Assembly (NCBI GenBank): GCA_019448215.1
Contig: CP080408.1
Span: 3,038,001-3,102,000 of the forward strand
Origin: Thalassovita mediterranea
GTDB taxonomy: Bacteria; Pseudomonadota; Alphaproteobacteria; Caulobacterales; Hyphomonadaceae
Direction of reading: 5' to 3'
DNA length: 64,000 nucleotides
The translations under genes and the position numbers were made by a program. This document shows positions 1 through 8,092 of the stretch, in pieces (the first letter of the stretch is position 1; each line of letters opens with the position of its first letter). A model generated the notes under the pieces. The model had not been told where the DNA came from. It saw nothing but the letters and a program-made list of their open reading frames with translations, and did not search any database.

Positions 1-545
1 CCACCGAGCGACAGAACCTCGGTCACGCCTTCGACAGACTGGAGCGGATACTTGATCATCCAGTCGGCAATCTCGCGCAATTCGACGAGAGACCGCTCAC
101 CTGTCTCGTCCACGAGACGGTAATACATAATGATACCGAGACCGGTCGAAATCGGCCCCATCTTTGGCGTCCCGAACCCGTCGGGTATGGCTTCGCCCGC
201 TTCGCCGAGGCGTTCGCCAACCACCTGCCGGGCAAAATAGACGTCGGTGCCATCCTCGAAATAGATGTTGATAACGGATAGGCCAAAATTCGAAGTGGAG
301 CGGATTTCCTCCACCTTGGGCAGGCCGGACATCGACGTCTCGATCGGATAGGTCACATAGCGTTCGACCTCTTCCGGCGAAAGGCCTTCGGTCTCCGTGA
401 AGACCTGGACCAGTGAAGGCGATGGATCTGGAAAAGCGTCAACGGGCAGGCTGCGAAAGGCAAACAGGCCGCCGATGGAAAGGGCGAGTGCGGCGATGGC
501 GGCCAGCAGCCGGCCACCCGCAAGGCGGTGCATCAGATTGATCAT
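1..545 (-). CDS. czcA: HME-RND efflux pump inner-membrane subunit, CzcA type (N-terminal part)
   Basis: This is the proton-driven inner-membrane pump of a tripartite heavy-metal efflux system. About 181 N-terminal residues are visible and the gene runs off the left edge. The product begins MINLMHRLAGG with the first membrane helix, then LPVDAFPDPSPSLVQV, the first porter-domain signature of HME-RND pumps, and later VTYPIETSMSGLP and GVTEVLSLGG. The ATG at 545-543 is preceded by an AGGAG motif that overlaps the stop codon of the adaptor gene, so the two are translationally linked. It is the last visible gene of a czcC-czcB-czcA order. Substrate is inferred as divalent cations (Zn/Cd/Co) because of the CadR-like regulator and CDF-like neighbour; the sequence alone does not fix it. 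Confidence 0.9.
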   Translation of the reverse strand, partial: MINLMHRLAGGRLLAAIAALALSIGGLFAFRSLPVDAFPDPSPSLVQVFTETEGLSPEEVERYVTYPIETSMSGLPKVEEIRSTSNFGLSVINIYFEDGTDVYFARQVVGERLGEAGEAIPDGFGTPKMGPISTGLGIIMYYRLVDETGERSLVELREIADWMIKYPLQSVEGVTEVLSLG

Positions 546-556
546 TTGCAGGTCTC

Positions 557-1786
557 CTAGTGTGCGTGGCCGTCGCCGAAAGCGTCTTTTTCAAGCTGTG
601 CTTTCAGCGTGAAGGCACCCTCGATGACGAAGGCTTCGCCCGCCTCCAGACCGGAGACGATCTCGGTATAGCCCCCAGCGCTGTCGCCTGTGCGCACCTC
701 GCGCGGTTGGAAACCGTCATCTGTTGGAACGAAGACCGAGATCCTATCCTCGACACTGACAAGCGCATCGGAGGGTACGCGCACCACAGACCGCGCCTCT
801 CCCGTCTCGATCCGGGCGGTCACGAACTGACCGGGTTTCAATCTGTGTTCGGCATTGTCGACGATGACACGTGCCGTCGCGGTACGGGACGTCTCAGCGA
901 TAACCGGCAGGACGGTCGAAATCTTTCCTTCGGCCAGCCTCTGGCCGTCCTCCCGCTGAAGGACCACGGTCTGGCCTTCCTCGACTTTTCCGAGGTCTTC
1001 CTTGTAAACCGCGATATCTGCCCACACGACGCTGTCATCGATGATGACAAACATGGGCTCGCCGCCAGCCGACACGGTTTCGCCAAGCGAGATCCTCCGC
1101 TCTATGATCTCACCGGTTATCGGCGCGGTGAGATAGGCCTGTGCCAGGGCGCCATCCGCAGCTTCATCCAAACCGTCCAGTACACTATGACCAATGCCTA
1201 CGGCATGTAGCCTGCTTTCGGCCGCCTCCCGGGCGGCATTCGCCGCCGAAAACGACGCACGCGCCGACTGCACATCTGCTTCAGAGGTGATTTTCTGTTT
1301 CCAGAGGTTTTCCTCACGCGCAAGTTCCGCCTGCGCGAGGCGCTCCGCGCTCAGCGCATTCAGATAATCGGCCTTGAGCCCGGCAAGCTCACGGCTGGTC
1401 AGGCGGGCCAGCGTTGTTCCGGCTTTCACCGTATCGCCCTCACCTGCATAAAGCTCGGCGACAATGCCTTCGACCTGTGGCGAGACCCTGGCGACACGGT
1501 CCGCATCGAAGCGGATTTCCGCGGGCAGTTCCAACAGGCCCGAAACCGTCCCGGTTTCGGCTTGCGCAGTGTGGATTCCGACCGCTTCAGCCGCCTCAGC
1601 ACTCAGCTCGACATGATCGCCATCTTCTTCATGGCCTGCATGTTCGCCGTCGGCTTCTTCATGCTCATCATCGGTTTCGAGGGCCGTCTGATTTGCGTCA
1701 GACGAAGCAGGCGCGCCATTGCCACAGGCCGCGAGATATAAAAACGCCGGCGAAAGTATTGCCGCGTAGAAAAGGTTCTTTTTCAT
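557..1786 (-). CDS. czcB: RND efflux periplasmic adaptor subunit, CzcB type, lipoprotein
   Basis: The 409-residue membrane-fusion protein links the RND pump to the outer-membrane channel. It starts MKKNLFYAAILSPAFLYLAACG, a lipoprotein signal with the lipobox LAAC at about residue 21. Residues about 38-62 are an acidic, His-rich tract (DDEHEEADGEHAGHEEDGDH) that could buffer metal in the periplasm. The barrel-sandwich and alpha-hairpin regions follow (residues about 80-220), then beta-barrel and membrane-proximal domains typical of HlyD/CzcB adaptors. The ATG overlaps the stop of the outer-membrane gene by 4 bases and has an upstream AAGGAG, so the genes are coupled. Family assignment is secure; metal specificity is inferred. 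Confidence 0.92.
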   Translation of the reverse strand: MKKNLFYAAILSPAFLYLAACGNGAPASSDANQTALETDDEHEEADGEHAGHEEDGDHVELSAEAAEAVGIHTAQAETGTVSGLLELPAEIRFDADRVARVSPQVEGIVAELYAGEGDTVKAGTTLARLTSRELAGLKADYLNALSAERLAQAELAREENLWKQKITSEADVQSARASFSAANAAREAAESRLHAVGIGHSVLDGLDEAADGALAQAYLTAPITGEIIERRISLGETVSAGGEPMFVIIDDSVVWADIAVYKEDLGKVEEGQTVVLQREDGQRLAEGKISTVLPVIAETSRTATARVIVDNAEHRLKPGQFVTARIETGEARSVVRVPSDALVSVEDRISVFVPTDDGFQPREVRTGDSAGGYTEIVSGLEAGEAFVIEGAFTLKAQLEKDAFGDGHAH

Positions 1787-3078
1787 TGGGATTCTCCTTC
1801 GAACGGTGCAGCGCCAATCAGGGCGCGCAACCGCAGGGTTTGTGTCTGGAGCGCCAGTCGGGCATCTATCACCTTGGCGCGGGTTTCGATCAGGCTACGC
1901 CGTGCATCGAGCGTGGCGGTGAGGTCGAACTTGCCGACCCGATAGCCTTCGGCGGCTGAAGCGTAGGCATCTTCGGCCAGTGGAAGGGCTTCACCCTCGA
2001 GACGCTGCAAGCGGGATTTTGCGGCCCGCACCTGCGCGGCGAGGCTCGCCTGCTCGGCTCTCAGCCTTGCCTCGACCGCCCGTGCATTGAGTTGCGCCCC
2101 TTCGGTGCGAATCCGGGCGGCCCGGGTAGCGTCCTGGTTGCGATCGAAAACAGGCAGCGGCAGGCTCACGCCTGCCAGGAAAGCACTGTCTCCGGTGTCC
2201 TCGAAGCGCCGGACGCCGGCAGAGACGGTGACATCCGGCCAAGCGCCCGCCCGTGCACGGTCTGTCGCTGCCGCTCTGGCATCGGCACCGGCTTGCGCCG
2301 CCTGCAATCTGGGATGGGTGCCGGGGGCGGAGTCTGGCTCCGCTGTGCCTATCGCCAGTCCGGATGTCTCCGGCTCGGGCAGGACAAAATCCACCTCGGC
2401 ACTACCCCAGACCGACGCGAGCGCGAGCGCACGCGCCTCGGCCTCGCCACGGGCAGCATCGGCGGCGGCCTTAAGACTTGCCGCTTCGGACCTTGCCCGG
2501 GATAGCTCCGGCGGGGCGGCAGCGCCAGCATCGACGCGACGCTCTACGACGCTGGCAAACTCCTCGGCCAGTTTGGCCGATGCGTCCGCCACGTCCGCCA
2601 TTTGGATGGCTGCCTGCAAATCCAGAAAGAGTTCGCCCGCGAGCCTCTGGGCTTCCAGCCGCTGAAGGTCGCACTCTGCGCTTGCAAGCGCGGCCTCGGC
2701 TCTTGCGGCCCTCTCGGAAAGGCGACGCTTGCCGCCGAGCCGGAAGGTCTGCTCCAGCGCCAGCGTCGTCTCATAGGCTCCGAAACCTTCGAGACCGCCG
2801 GTGCCTGCGAAATTCTCCGTCTCCACAGAGATCGATGGGTTGAGCCACCGGCCCGCCTGATCGGCATCCGCCGAAGCGGCTCTGGCCTCCAGCGCGGCCG
2901 TCAAGACTTCCGGTGCGGCATGGCCCGCACGGGCAACCGCACGTTCCAGCGTTAATGGCCGGGTTTGATCATATTCAATTGTTCCTATGGGTACAGGTGC
3001 GCACCCCTGGGCATGGGCCGCCCCGACCATGGCCGACAGGGCCGTAGCGGCGACAGCGCCGCATAGCAAATTCCTCAT
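1783..3078 (-). CDS. czcC: TolC-family outer-membrane efflux protein, CzcC type
   Basis: This is the outer-membrane channel of the first RND system, 431 residues, within the family range. A signal peptide (MRNLLCGAVAATALSAMVGAAHAQG) is followed by two long Ala/Glu-rich helical repeats (residues about 50-220 and 265-425), each the kind that builds the periplasmic alpha-barrel of TolC proteins. The start has GAGGAAG about 9 bases upstream. It is the first RND gene of the operon and lies about 70 bases after the small His-rich gene, so both probably share the promoter at 3559-3589. A second TolC-type gene at 12367 belongs to the copper block; the two are clearly different proteins. Confidence 0.9.
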   Translation of the reverse strand: MRNLLCGAVAATALSAMVGAAHAQGCAPVPIGTIEYDQTRPLTLERAVARAGHAAPEVLTAALEARAASADADQAGRWLNPSISVETENFAGTGGLEGFGAYETTLALEQTFRLGGKRRLSERAARAEAALASAECDLQRLEAQRLAGELFLDLQAAIQMADVADASAKLAEEFASVVERRVDAGAAAPPELSRARSEAASLKAAADAARGEAEARALALASVWGSAEVDFVLPEPETSGLAIGTAEPDSAPGTHPRLQAAQAGADARAAATDRARAGAWPDVTVSAGVRRFEDTGDSAFLAGVSLPLPVFDRNQDATRAARIRTEGAQLNARAVEARLRAEQASLAAQVRAAKSRLQRLEGEALPLAEDAYASAAEGYRVGKFDLTATLDARRSLIETRAKVIDARLALQTQTLRLRALIGAAPFEGESQ

Positions 3079-3149
3079 TTCGGATAACTTCCTCGTCTAG
3101 AGTCAACGACAGTGCAGCCGGAGCAGCACAGAGTTTTGGTGTCGTTGGT

Positions 3150-3503
3150 CTAAGCGCGGGGAGGACGGTAAAGACCGTCGGGACCGAGGCTCGCATGGGC
3201 TGCCTGTCCCGGATAGAGCCGCTTTGTCTGAATTTCAGGCTGAATGGCGGCGCCGAAATCGCCGCCGCCTATCATGTGGACATGACAGCTGCCGCAATGA
3301 TGGGCCTTGTGTTCGTGTCCATCATGCGAGGGTTCCTCGCCGAACCCGTCCTGCGAAAGCTCGGCATCGGCGCATATCAATGTATCGTTGTCACCAGCAT
3401 GCATCGAATCCGCCGCGGCACTCATGGGCGCAACAACGAAAGCGACCGTCATCACCATGACGATCAATGTTCGCATGTGCCTTATGATCCTGGACAGATT
3501 CAT
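3150..3503 (-). CDS. Small secreted His/Cys-rich protein preceding the czc operon
   Basis: The 117-residue product has an N-terminal signal peptide (about residues 1-32, ending AAADS) and a metal-ligand cluster, HDGHEHKAHHCGSCHVH, at about residues 60-76. Such short proteins with an HxxCGSCH-like cluster often precede heavy-metal RND operons in alphaproteobacteria and resemble DUF2946-type proteins, recalled from memory of genome contexts rather than a search. The likely role is periplasmic metal binding or sensing; no enzymatic domain is visible. It is the first gene after the minus-strand MerR-type promoter and is co-oriented with czcCBA. Starts at codon 1 or at the Met at codon 10 are both possible; the first gives the better signal peptide. 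Confidence 0.7.
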   Translation of the reverse strand: MNLSRIIRHMRTLIVMVMTVAFVVAPMSAAADSMHAGDNDTLICADAELSQDGFGEEPSHDGHEHKAHHCGSCHVHMIGGGDFGAAIQPEIQTKRLYPGQAAHASLGPDGLYRPPRA

Positions 3504-3558
3504 ATTATAAACTTAGCAGCTTTCCGTGATAAGCGAGTTAATTACTACAAGGTCAATT

Positions 3559-3589
3559 CCTATAACCTCTCCAGTCACTGTAGGGTCAA
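3559..3589 (-). promoter_or_regulatory. MerR-type promoter/operator for the czc operon
   Basis: On the minus strand a -35 TTGACC (3589-3584) and a -10 TATAGG (3564-3559) are separated by exactly 19 bases, the long spacer typical of promoters activated by MerR-family proteins. The spacer begins with the imperfect palindrome CTACAGTGACTGGAG. It lies just after the merR stop codon and upstream of the His-rich gene. Its first 14 bases match the start of the promoter at 4058-4088 (TTGACCCTACAGTG), so the same regulator should bind both. Confidence 0.75.
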
Positions 3590-3592
3590 GCC

Positions 3593-4048
3593 CTAAATTG
3601 ACGGCGGTTTCGCAAGAACCTCTTGTCCGCCATGTTCGTCATGCAGGCATCCCTCATGATGGCCCAGCGCCGCGAGCACCGAGCAGGATGCGATTTTTCC
3701 GGCCTCGCATGAAGACAGCATGCGTTTGAGTTCCGTCTCAAGGGACTTGAGTTGCGCGATGCGGCGCTGAACCTCTCCAAGCTGGTGCCGGGCGATCTCA
3801 TCGACGCGCTCGCAGTCCTGCCCCGGGTCGACCTGAAGCGCGATCAGTTCGCGGATCGTCTCGACCGGGAAACCGAGATCGCGGGCGTGCCGTATGAACG
3901 CGAGCCGTTCGACCGCGTCTTCGGTATAGAGACGCTGTCCAGACTCGCTGCGATCCGGTTCGTCCAGCAGGCCGATAGACTCGTAGTAGCGAATTGTCGT
4001 GACCAGCACGTCCGTCGCCTTCGCCAGTTTTCCAATCGTGAAGCGCAT
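3593..4048 (-). CDS. MerR-family heavy-metal-responsive regulator, CadR/PbrR/ZntR type
   Basis: The 151-residue regulator opens with the MerR winged-helix motif (TIGKLAKATDVLVTTIRYYE, residues about 4-23), followed by GLLDEPDRSESGQRLY and a long dimerisation helix (about residues 80-115). The C-terminus carries likely metal ligands: Cys114 in SSCEAGKIASCSVL, a second Cys eight residues on, and a His/Cys tail, HHEGCLHDEHGG. This matches CadR-type sensors of Cd/Zn/Pb. It is divergent from the CDF-like gene with a 19-bp-spaced promoter between them, and a second such promoter lies immediately after its stop. It is expected to twist both promoters into active form when metal-loaded. Confidence 0.88.
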   Translation of the reverse strand: MRFTIGKLAKATDVLVTTIRYYESIGLLDEPDRSESGQRLYTEDAVERLAFIRHARDLGFPVETIRELIALQVDPGQDCERVDEIARHQLGEVQRRIAQLKSLETELKRMLSSCEAGKIASCSVLAALGHHEGCLHDEHGGQEVLAKPPSI

Positions 4049-4057
4049 AATACATCC

Positions 4058-4088
4058 TTGACCCTACAGTGGCTGTAGACTGTAGACT
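4058..4088 (+). promoter_or_regulatory. MerR-type promoter/operator for the CDF-like gene
   Basis: A -35 TTGACC (4058-4063) and a -10 TAGACT (4083-4088) are separated by 19 bases. The spacer holds the perfect palindrome CTACAG-TGG-CTGTAG (4064-4078). This is the standard layout of a MerR-family target in the divergent region between regulator and target gene, and it points at the CDF-like gene beginning at 4123. Confidence 0.82.
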
Positions 4089-4122
4089 CTCATCTCCGAA
4101 ATTGGAAGAGCAGGTTTTATCC

Positions 4123-4767
4123 ATGTCCAACTGTTGCGAGAGCAAGACCTTTGACGGCACATCCCCCGCCTACAGGCGCGCGCTCTTTGCCGTTATCGCC
4201 ATTAACGCCGTCATGTTCGTCGTCGAAATCTCAGCCGGGTATCTTGCGCGTTCACAGGCCCTGAAAGCGGACGCTCTCGACTTTGGCGCCGATGCGGCGA
4301 CCTATGCGATCAGCCTAGCTGTTATTGGCATGAGCGCGTCCGTGCGCGCAAAGGCGTCCTTGTTCAAGGCAGGTTCTCTGGCCCTGATCGCACTGTTTAT
4401 CCTCGGCTCGACACTCGCCCGCATCTTTGCAGATGGTGCGCCGGAGACCCTCACGATGAGCCTCATTGGCGCCATGGCGCTTGTCGCAAATTTGGTGAGC
4501 GTTCTGATCCTGCTGCGCTGGCGCGACGGGGACAGCAATGTCCGCTCGGTCTGGCTCTGCTCGCGCAATGACGCAATCGGCAATGTCGGCGTGATCGGGG
4601 CTGCGGGGCTTGTCGCCCTGACCGGTTCGCCCTGGCCTGATCTTATGGTGGCCGCCGTCCTCGCCGGGCTGTTCCTGCGCTCGTCCTGGTCGATCACACT
4701 TCAGGCGCTGGGCGAGCTTAAATCCGGACCCCGAAGCGACGGCCATCCTGTGGAGGCCGGGCGTTGA
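4123..4767 (+). CDS. Cation transporter, CDF-like, lacking a cytoplasmic C-terminal domain
   Basis: The 214-residue inner-membrane protein has about six hydrophobic helices. Helix 2 carries SQALKADALDFGADA, like the metal-binding S/D face of cation diffusion facilitators, and a later helix carries SRNDAIGN where typical CDF proteins have HxxxD. The N-terminus has a CC pair (MSNCCESK). It ends without the roughly 90-residue cytoplasmic domain of YiiP-like CDFs; such short forms are known. The ATG at 4123 was chosen because the upstream in-frame extension would overlap the promoter. It sits 35 bases after the MerR-type -10 box and overlaps the next gene by 4 bases. Probable role: Zn/Cd/Co export. 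Confidence 0.78.
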   Translation: MSNCCESKTFDGTSPAYRRALFAVIAINAVMFVVEISAGYLARSQALKADALDFGADAATYAISLAVIGMSASVRAKASLFKAGSLALIALFILGSTLARIFADGAPETLTMSLIGAMALVANLVSVLILLRWRDGDSNVRSVWLCSRNDAIGNVGVIGAAGLVALTGSPWPDLMVAAVLAGLFLRSSWSITLQALGELKSGPRSDGHPVEAGR

Positions 4768-5219
4768 CGCTTCGTGTTCCTCCTGTTCTGCAACTTGCGG
4801 CTTTCGGCCTGACCGCGTGGGCTGCAGCAAAGCTGTTTCCCGGTCTGTCTTTCCGGCTCGGAACGGTAGGCACTATTGGCGTTGTCGCACTTGCCACCAT
4901 TGGCGCAGTGATCCTGCTTGCCTCCCTTGGCACGTTCCGCAAATCAGCAACAACGGTGAACCCCATCCATCCAGGAGCCGCAACAAGTCTGGTTACAGGC
5001 GGGCTCTACCGCTACACACGCAATCCAATGTATCTCAGCTTTGCAATACTACTTACTGCGGCCGCGTTTTCCTTCCAGAACTATGCCGCGGCGTTGATGC
5101 TGGCGCTGTTCATCAGCTCCATGACAATCCTGCAGATAAAGCCTGAAGAGCGGGCTCTCCATGCGCGGTTCGGTCCAGCGTACGAAGTCTATCGCGATCA
5201 GACCCCTCGGTGGCTGTAA
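4764..5219 (+). CDS. Isoprenylcysteine carboxyl methyltransferase-like membrane protein
   Basis: The 151-residue polytopic protein has four hydrophobic segments and the conserved C-terminal signature of the ICMT/phospholipid-methyltransferase-like family: LVTGGLYRYTRNPMYLSF (residues about 75-92), then EERALHARFGPAYEVYRDQTPRWL. The family uses S-adenosylmethionine, but the substrate of short bacterial members is unknown. It overlaps the CDF-like gene by 4 bases (ATGA), so it is in the metal-inducible operon. A related but broken copy, sharing the TGGLYRYTRNPMYLSFA stretch, lies at 19302-19562 at the other end of the copper block. Confidence 0.8.
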   Translation: MTLRVPPVLQLAAFGLTAWAAAKLFPGLSFRLGTVGTIGVVALATIGAVILLASLGTFRKSATTVNPIHPGAATSLVTGGLYRYTRNPMYLSFAILLTAAAFSFQNYAAALMLALFISSMTILQIKPEERALHARFGPAYEVYRDQTPRWL

Positions 5220-5295
5220 CGACGTCGGGCGCGAGCCGCAACGGATCGCCAGAGCAAGGCTGGGGCAAAGCCCGAACCAAATGGTATTCTTGATT

Positions 5296-5312
5296 ATACC
5301 CCACTGGGGTAT
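5296..5312. promoter_or_regulatory. CsoR-type operator upstream of the copper ATPase
   Basis: The 17-base inverted repeat ATACCC-CACTG-GGGTAT lies 42 bases upstream of the ATPase start. A near-identical element (ATACCC-N6-GGGTAT) overlaps the presumed promoter of the csoR gene at 11522. CsoR-family repressors bind such C/G-runs flanked by AT. Copper-dependent derepression of the ATPase is inferred. Confidence 0.75.
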
Positions 5313-5354
5313 TATTTGTTGCTAAGATTAGCCCTCCTACCTGGAGACATTGCC

Positions 5355-7574
5355 ATGTCATCCGACCATACATCCCCCCACGGCCATTCATGCCATCATG
5401 AGCATGCCGCGCCGGACAAGCCGGACGGCGCCTACGACAATATCCCGGAGGGCTATTCCGGCACGGTCTGGACCTGTCCGATGCATCCGCAGGTCCGCGA
5501 AACCTCCAATACTGGCTGCCCGATCTGCGGCATGGCGCTGGAACCGGAAACGGTCACAGCCGAACAGGATACGAGCGAACTCGACGACATGACGCGCCGT
5601 TTCTGGGTGTCGCTCATCTTCTCCGGCCCGCTGCTCGCCTATGTCATGGGAGAGATGATCCCGGGCAGCCCACTCATGGACTGGGTGGACCCCAGCGTGA
5701 GTGTGTGGCTGCAGGCGGTCCTGGCGACACCCGTCGTTGTCTGGGCTGGCTGGCCGTTCTTCATGCGTGGCTGGCAGTCGGTCAAACGCCGCAGCCTCAA
5801 CATGTTCACCCTGATCGCCATGGGCGTCGGGGTCGCCTATCTCTACTCGCTCGTGGCGACTTTCGCCCCCGGCATCTTCCCGGACTCCTTCCGGGGCCAT
5901 GGCGGCCATGTCGCGGTCTATTACGAGGCCGCCGCCGTCATCGTTACCCTCGTCCTGCTCGGACAGGTGCTGGAGCTCAGGGCGCGCAATGCCACCTCGG
6001 GCGCCATCCGCGCCCTGCTCGAACTGGCACCGCCGACGGCCCGGCGCATTGCCGAAGATGGCAGCGAGCAAGAAGTCGATCTCGCTGACGTCCAGGCCGG
6101 TGACCGGCTGCGCGTGCGTCCGGGAGAGAAGGTGCCGGTCGATGGCGACGTGGTGGAAGGCCATTCCTCCGTCGATGAATCCATGGTCACCGGTGAGCCC
6201 GTGCCGGTGGAAAAGGCCGCCGGCGACCGGCTGACCGGCGGCACGGTCAACGGCACCGGATCGCTGGTCATGAAGGCCACGCATGTCGGCGAGGAGACGC
6301 TGCTCTCGCAGATCGTGCAGATGGTCGCCGCCGCTCAGCGCTCGCGCGCACCGATCCAGCGGCTGGCCGACATCGTGTCCTCGATTTTCGTGCCAACCGT
6401 CATTGCCGCCGCCATCATCACCTTCATCGTCTGGGCCCTGTTCGGACCGGAGCCGGCCATGGCCTTTGCCATCGTCAACGCTGTTGCCGTGCTGATCATT
6501 GCCTGTCCGTGCGCGCTCGGCCTTGCCACGCCAATGTCGATCATGGTCGGCACCGGAAAGGGCGCCTCCAACGGCATCCTGATCAAGAATGCCGAAGCGC
6601 TGGAAACGTTTGAGAAGGTCGACACCGTGGTCGTCGACAAGACCGGGACGCTGACACTCGGGCGTCCGGAGCTCGTGCTGGTCCAGCCGGCCGAAGGCTT
6701 CGACGAGCCAGCGCTGCTGGGACTTGTCGCTGCGGTGGAGCGCTCGAGCGAACACCCCCTGGCCGAAGCCATCGTTCGCGGTGCCGAGGCGCGTAACGCC
6801 CCTGTCCACACAGCGGAGAATTTCGGCTCTGTCACCGGCGAGGGTGCGCAGGCGACCGTCGACGGCCGGCCGGTCGCCATCGGCAACCGGAAGATGATGC
6901 AACGGATCGGGGCATGGGCCGAAGATCTCGGCGCGGATGCGGACACGTACCGGTCGGAAGGCCAGACGGTGATGTTCGTGGCCGTCGATGGCAAGCCCGC
7001 CGGGCTTGTCGCCGTTGCAGACCCGATCAAGGACACCACACCCGAAGCCATTCGCCGCCTGCACGCCGAGGGCCTGAAGATCGTCATGCTGACCGGTGAC
7101 AGCGAAGGCACGGCGAAGGCTGTGGCTGCGAAGGTCGGGATCGACGAGGTGCATGCCGACGTCTCGCCTGAGGACAAGCACCGCATCGTGTCCGACCTCC
7201 AGAAAGCCGGGGCGCGCGTCGCCATGTGCGGTGACGGTATCAACGATGCCCCCGCGCTCGCCCAGGCCGATGTCGGCATCGCCATGGGGACCGGTACCGA
7301 CGTCGCCATGGAAAGCGCTGGCGTGACGCTTGTGAAAGGGGACCTGATCGGCGTGGCCAAGGCGCGCGAGCTCAGCCATGCGACGATGAGGAACATTCGC
7401 CAGAACCTGTTCTTCGCCTTTATCTACAATGCGCTTGGCGTGCCGGTGGCGGCGGGTGTCCTGTACCCCTTCTTCGGACTGCTGCTCAGTCCTATGATTG
7501 CAGCGGGCGCCATGAGCCTTAGCTCTGTTTCCGTGATCGGAAACGCGCTGCGCCTCAGAACACTGAAACTTTGA
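5355..7574 (+). CDS. copA: Copper-translocating P1B-type ATPase
   Basis: The 739-residue pump exports Cu(I) from the cytoplasm using ATP. The N-terminus is His-rich (HGHSCHHEH), followed by a heavy-metal-binding zinc-ribbon-like domain (WTCPMHP ... [10 protein letters not shown], about residues 40-65); there is no CxxC HMA domain. Eight membrane helices are expected, with the transport motif [10 protein letters not shown], phosphorylation motif DKTGTLT, TGE in the actuator domain, the HP motif (SSEHPLAEA) and hinge [14 protein letters not shown]. The CPC motif supports Cu(I)/Ag(I) rather than Zn/Cd. The ATG at 5355 has GGAG 8 bases upstream. A CsoR-type operator lies just upstream, and a DUF411 gene follows by 17 bases. 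Confidence 0.93.
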   Translation: MSSDHTSPHGHSCHHEHAAPDKPDGAYDNIPEGYSGTVWTCPMHPQVRETSNTGCPICGMALEPETVTAEQDTSELDDMTRRFWVSLIFSGPLLAYVMGEMIPGSPLMDWVDPSVSVWLQAVLATPVVVWAGWPFFMRGWQSVKRRSLNMFTLIAMGVGVAYLYSLVATFAPGIFPDSFRGHGGHVAVYYEAAAVIVTLVLLGQVLELRARNATSGAIRALLELAPPTARRIAEDGSEQEVDLADVQAGDRLRVRPGEKVPVDGDVVEGHSSVDESMVTGEPVPVEKAAGDRLTGGTVNGTGSLVMKATHVGEETLLSQIVQMVAAAQRSRAPIQRLADIVSSIFVPTVIAAAIITFIVWALFGPEPAMAFAIVNAVAVLIIACPCALGLATPMSIMVGTGKGASNGILIKNAEALETFEKVDTVVVDKTGTLTLGRPELVLVQPAEGFDEPALLGLVAAVERSSEHPLAEAIVRGAEARNAPVHTAENFGSVTGEGAQATVDGRPVAIGNRKMMQRIGAWAEDLGADADTYRSEGQTVMFVAVDGKPAGLVAVADPIKDTTPEAIRRLHAEGLKIVMLTGDSEGTAKAVAAKVGIDEVHADVSPEDKHRIVSDLQKAGARVAMCGDGINDAPALAQADVGIAMGTGTDVAMESAGVTLVKGDLIGVAKARELSHATMRNIRQNLFFAFIYNALGVPVAAGVLYPFFGLLLSPMIAAGAMSLSSVSVIGNALRLRTLKL

Positions 7575-7591
7575 CCTGACGGAGAAATAAC

Positions 7592-8092
7592 ATGTCCAGA
7601 ATCCTTTTCGCAGGCGCCGGCGGCATGCTGGTCATGGCAGCCGTTATTGTCGGATGGATGCTCTTTTCGACGCCGGCCCCGGCGAGCGCGCAGACAGTGA
7701 CCGTTCACAAGACGCCATGGTGCGGCTGCTGCACGGCCTGGGTCGATCATCTTCGCGACAATGGCTTCGATGTCGTGGTCAAGGAAGAGGAAGACCTGAG
7801 GCCGGTGCGAGCACGCCTGGGCGTTCCGGATCCGCTGATGAGCTGCCATACAGGTGAAGTCGATGGCTATGCGGTCGAAGGTCATGTCCCGGCCCGCGAA
7901 ATCCGTCGTCTCCTGAGCGAACGGCCCGCGGCGGACGGCCTGTCCGTGCCCGGCATGCCGCAAGGCTCCCCGGGCATGGAAACACCCAACCCGCCGGACC
8001 GTTATGACGTGCTTCTATTCTCCGGGGACAGCGCCCGGACCTACGCGACTTATGAAGGTCCTACGCAACTGGCTACTCCGGACGTCCAATGA
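7592..8092 (+). CDS. DUF411 family periplasmic (copper-associated) protein
   Basis: The 166-residue protein has an N-terminal signal/anchor (residues about 1-34, ending ASAQ) and the DUF411 fold: VTVHKTPWCGCCTAWVDHL with a CGCC metal-binding motif near residue 45, and MSCHTGEVDGYAVEGHVP with a conserved Cys/His near residue 85. The thioredoxin-like family is repeatedly found in copper-resistance loci and probably binds copper in the periplasm. The C-terminal 40 residues are Pro/Met-containing and not conserved in the family as I know it. The gene follows the ATPase directly and overlaps the permease gene by 4 bases (ATGA). Confidence 0.85.
   Translation: MSRILFAGAGGMLVMAAVIVGWMLFSTPAPASAQTVTVHKTPWCGCCTAWVDHLRDNGFDVVVKEEEDLRPVRARLGVPDPLMSCHTGEVDGYAVEGHVPAREIRRLLSERPAADGLSVPGMPQGSPGMETPNPPDRYDVLLFSGDSARTYATYEGPTQLATPDVQ

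Noticed and set aside
5388-7379. Long open reading frame on the strand opposite the copper ATPase
   Set aside because: It is a shadow of the ATPase coding frame, gives a composition unlike any protein family, and the ATPase motifs prove the other strand.
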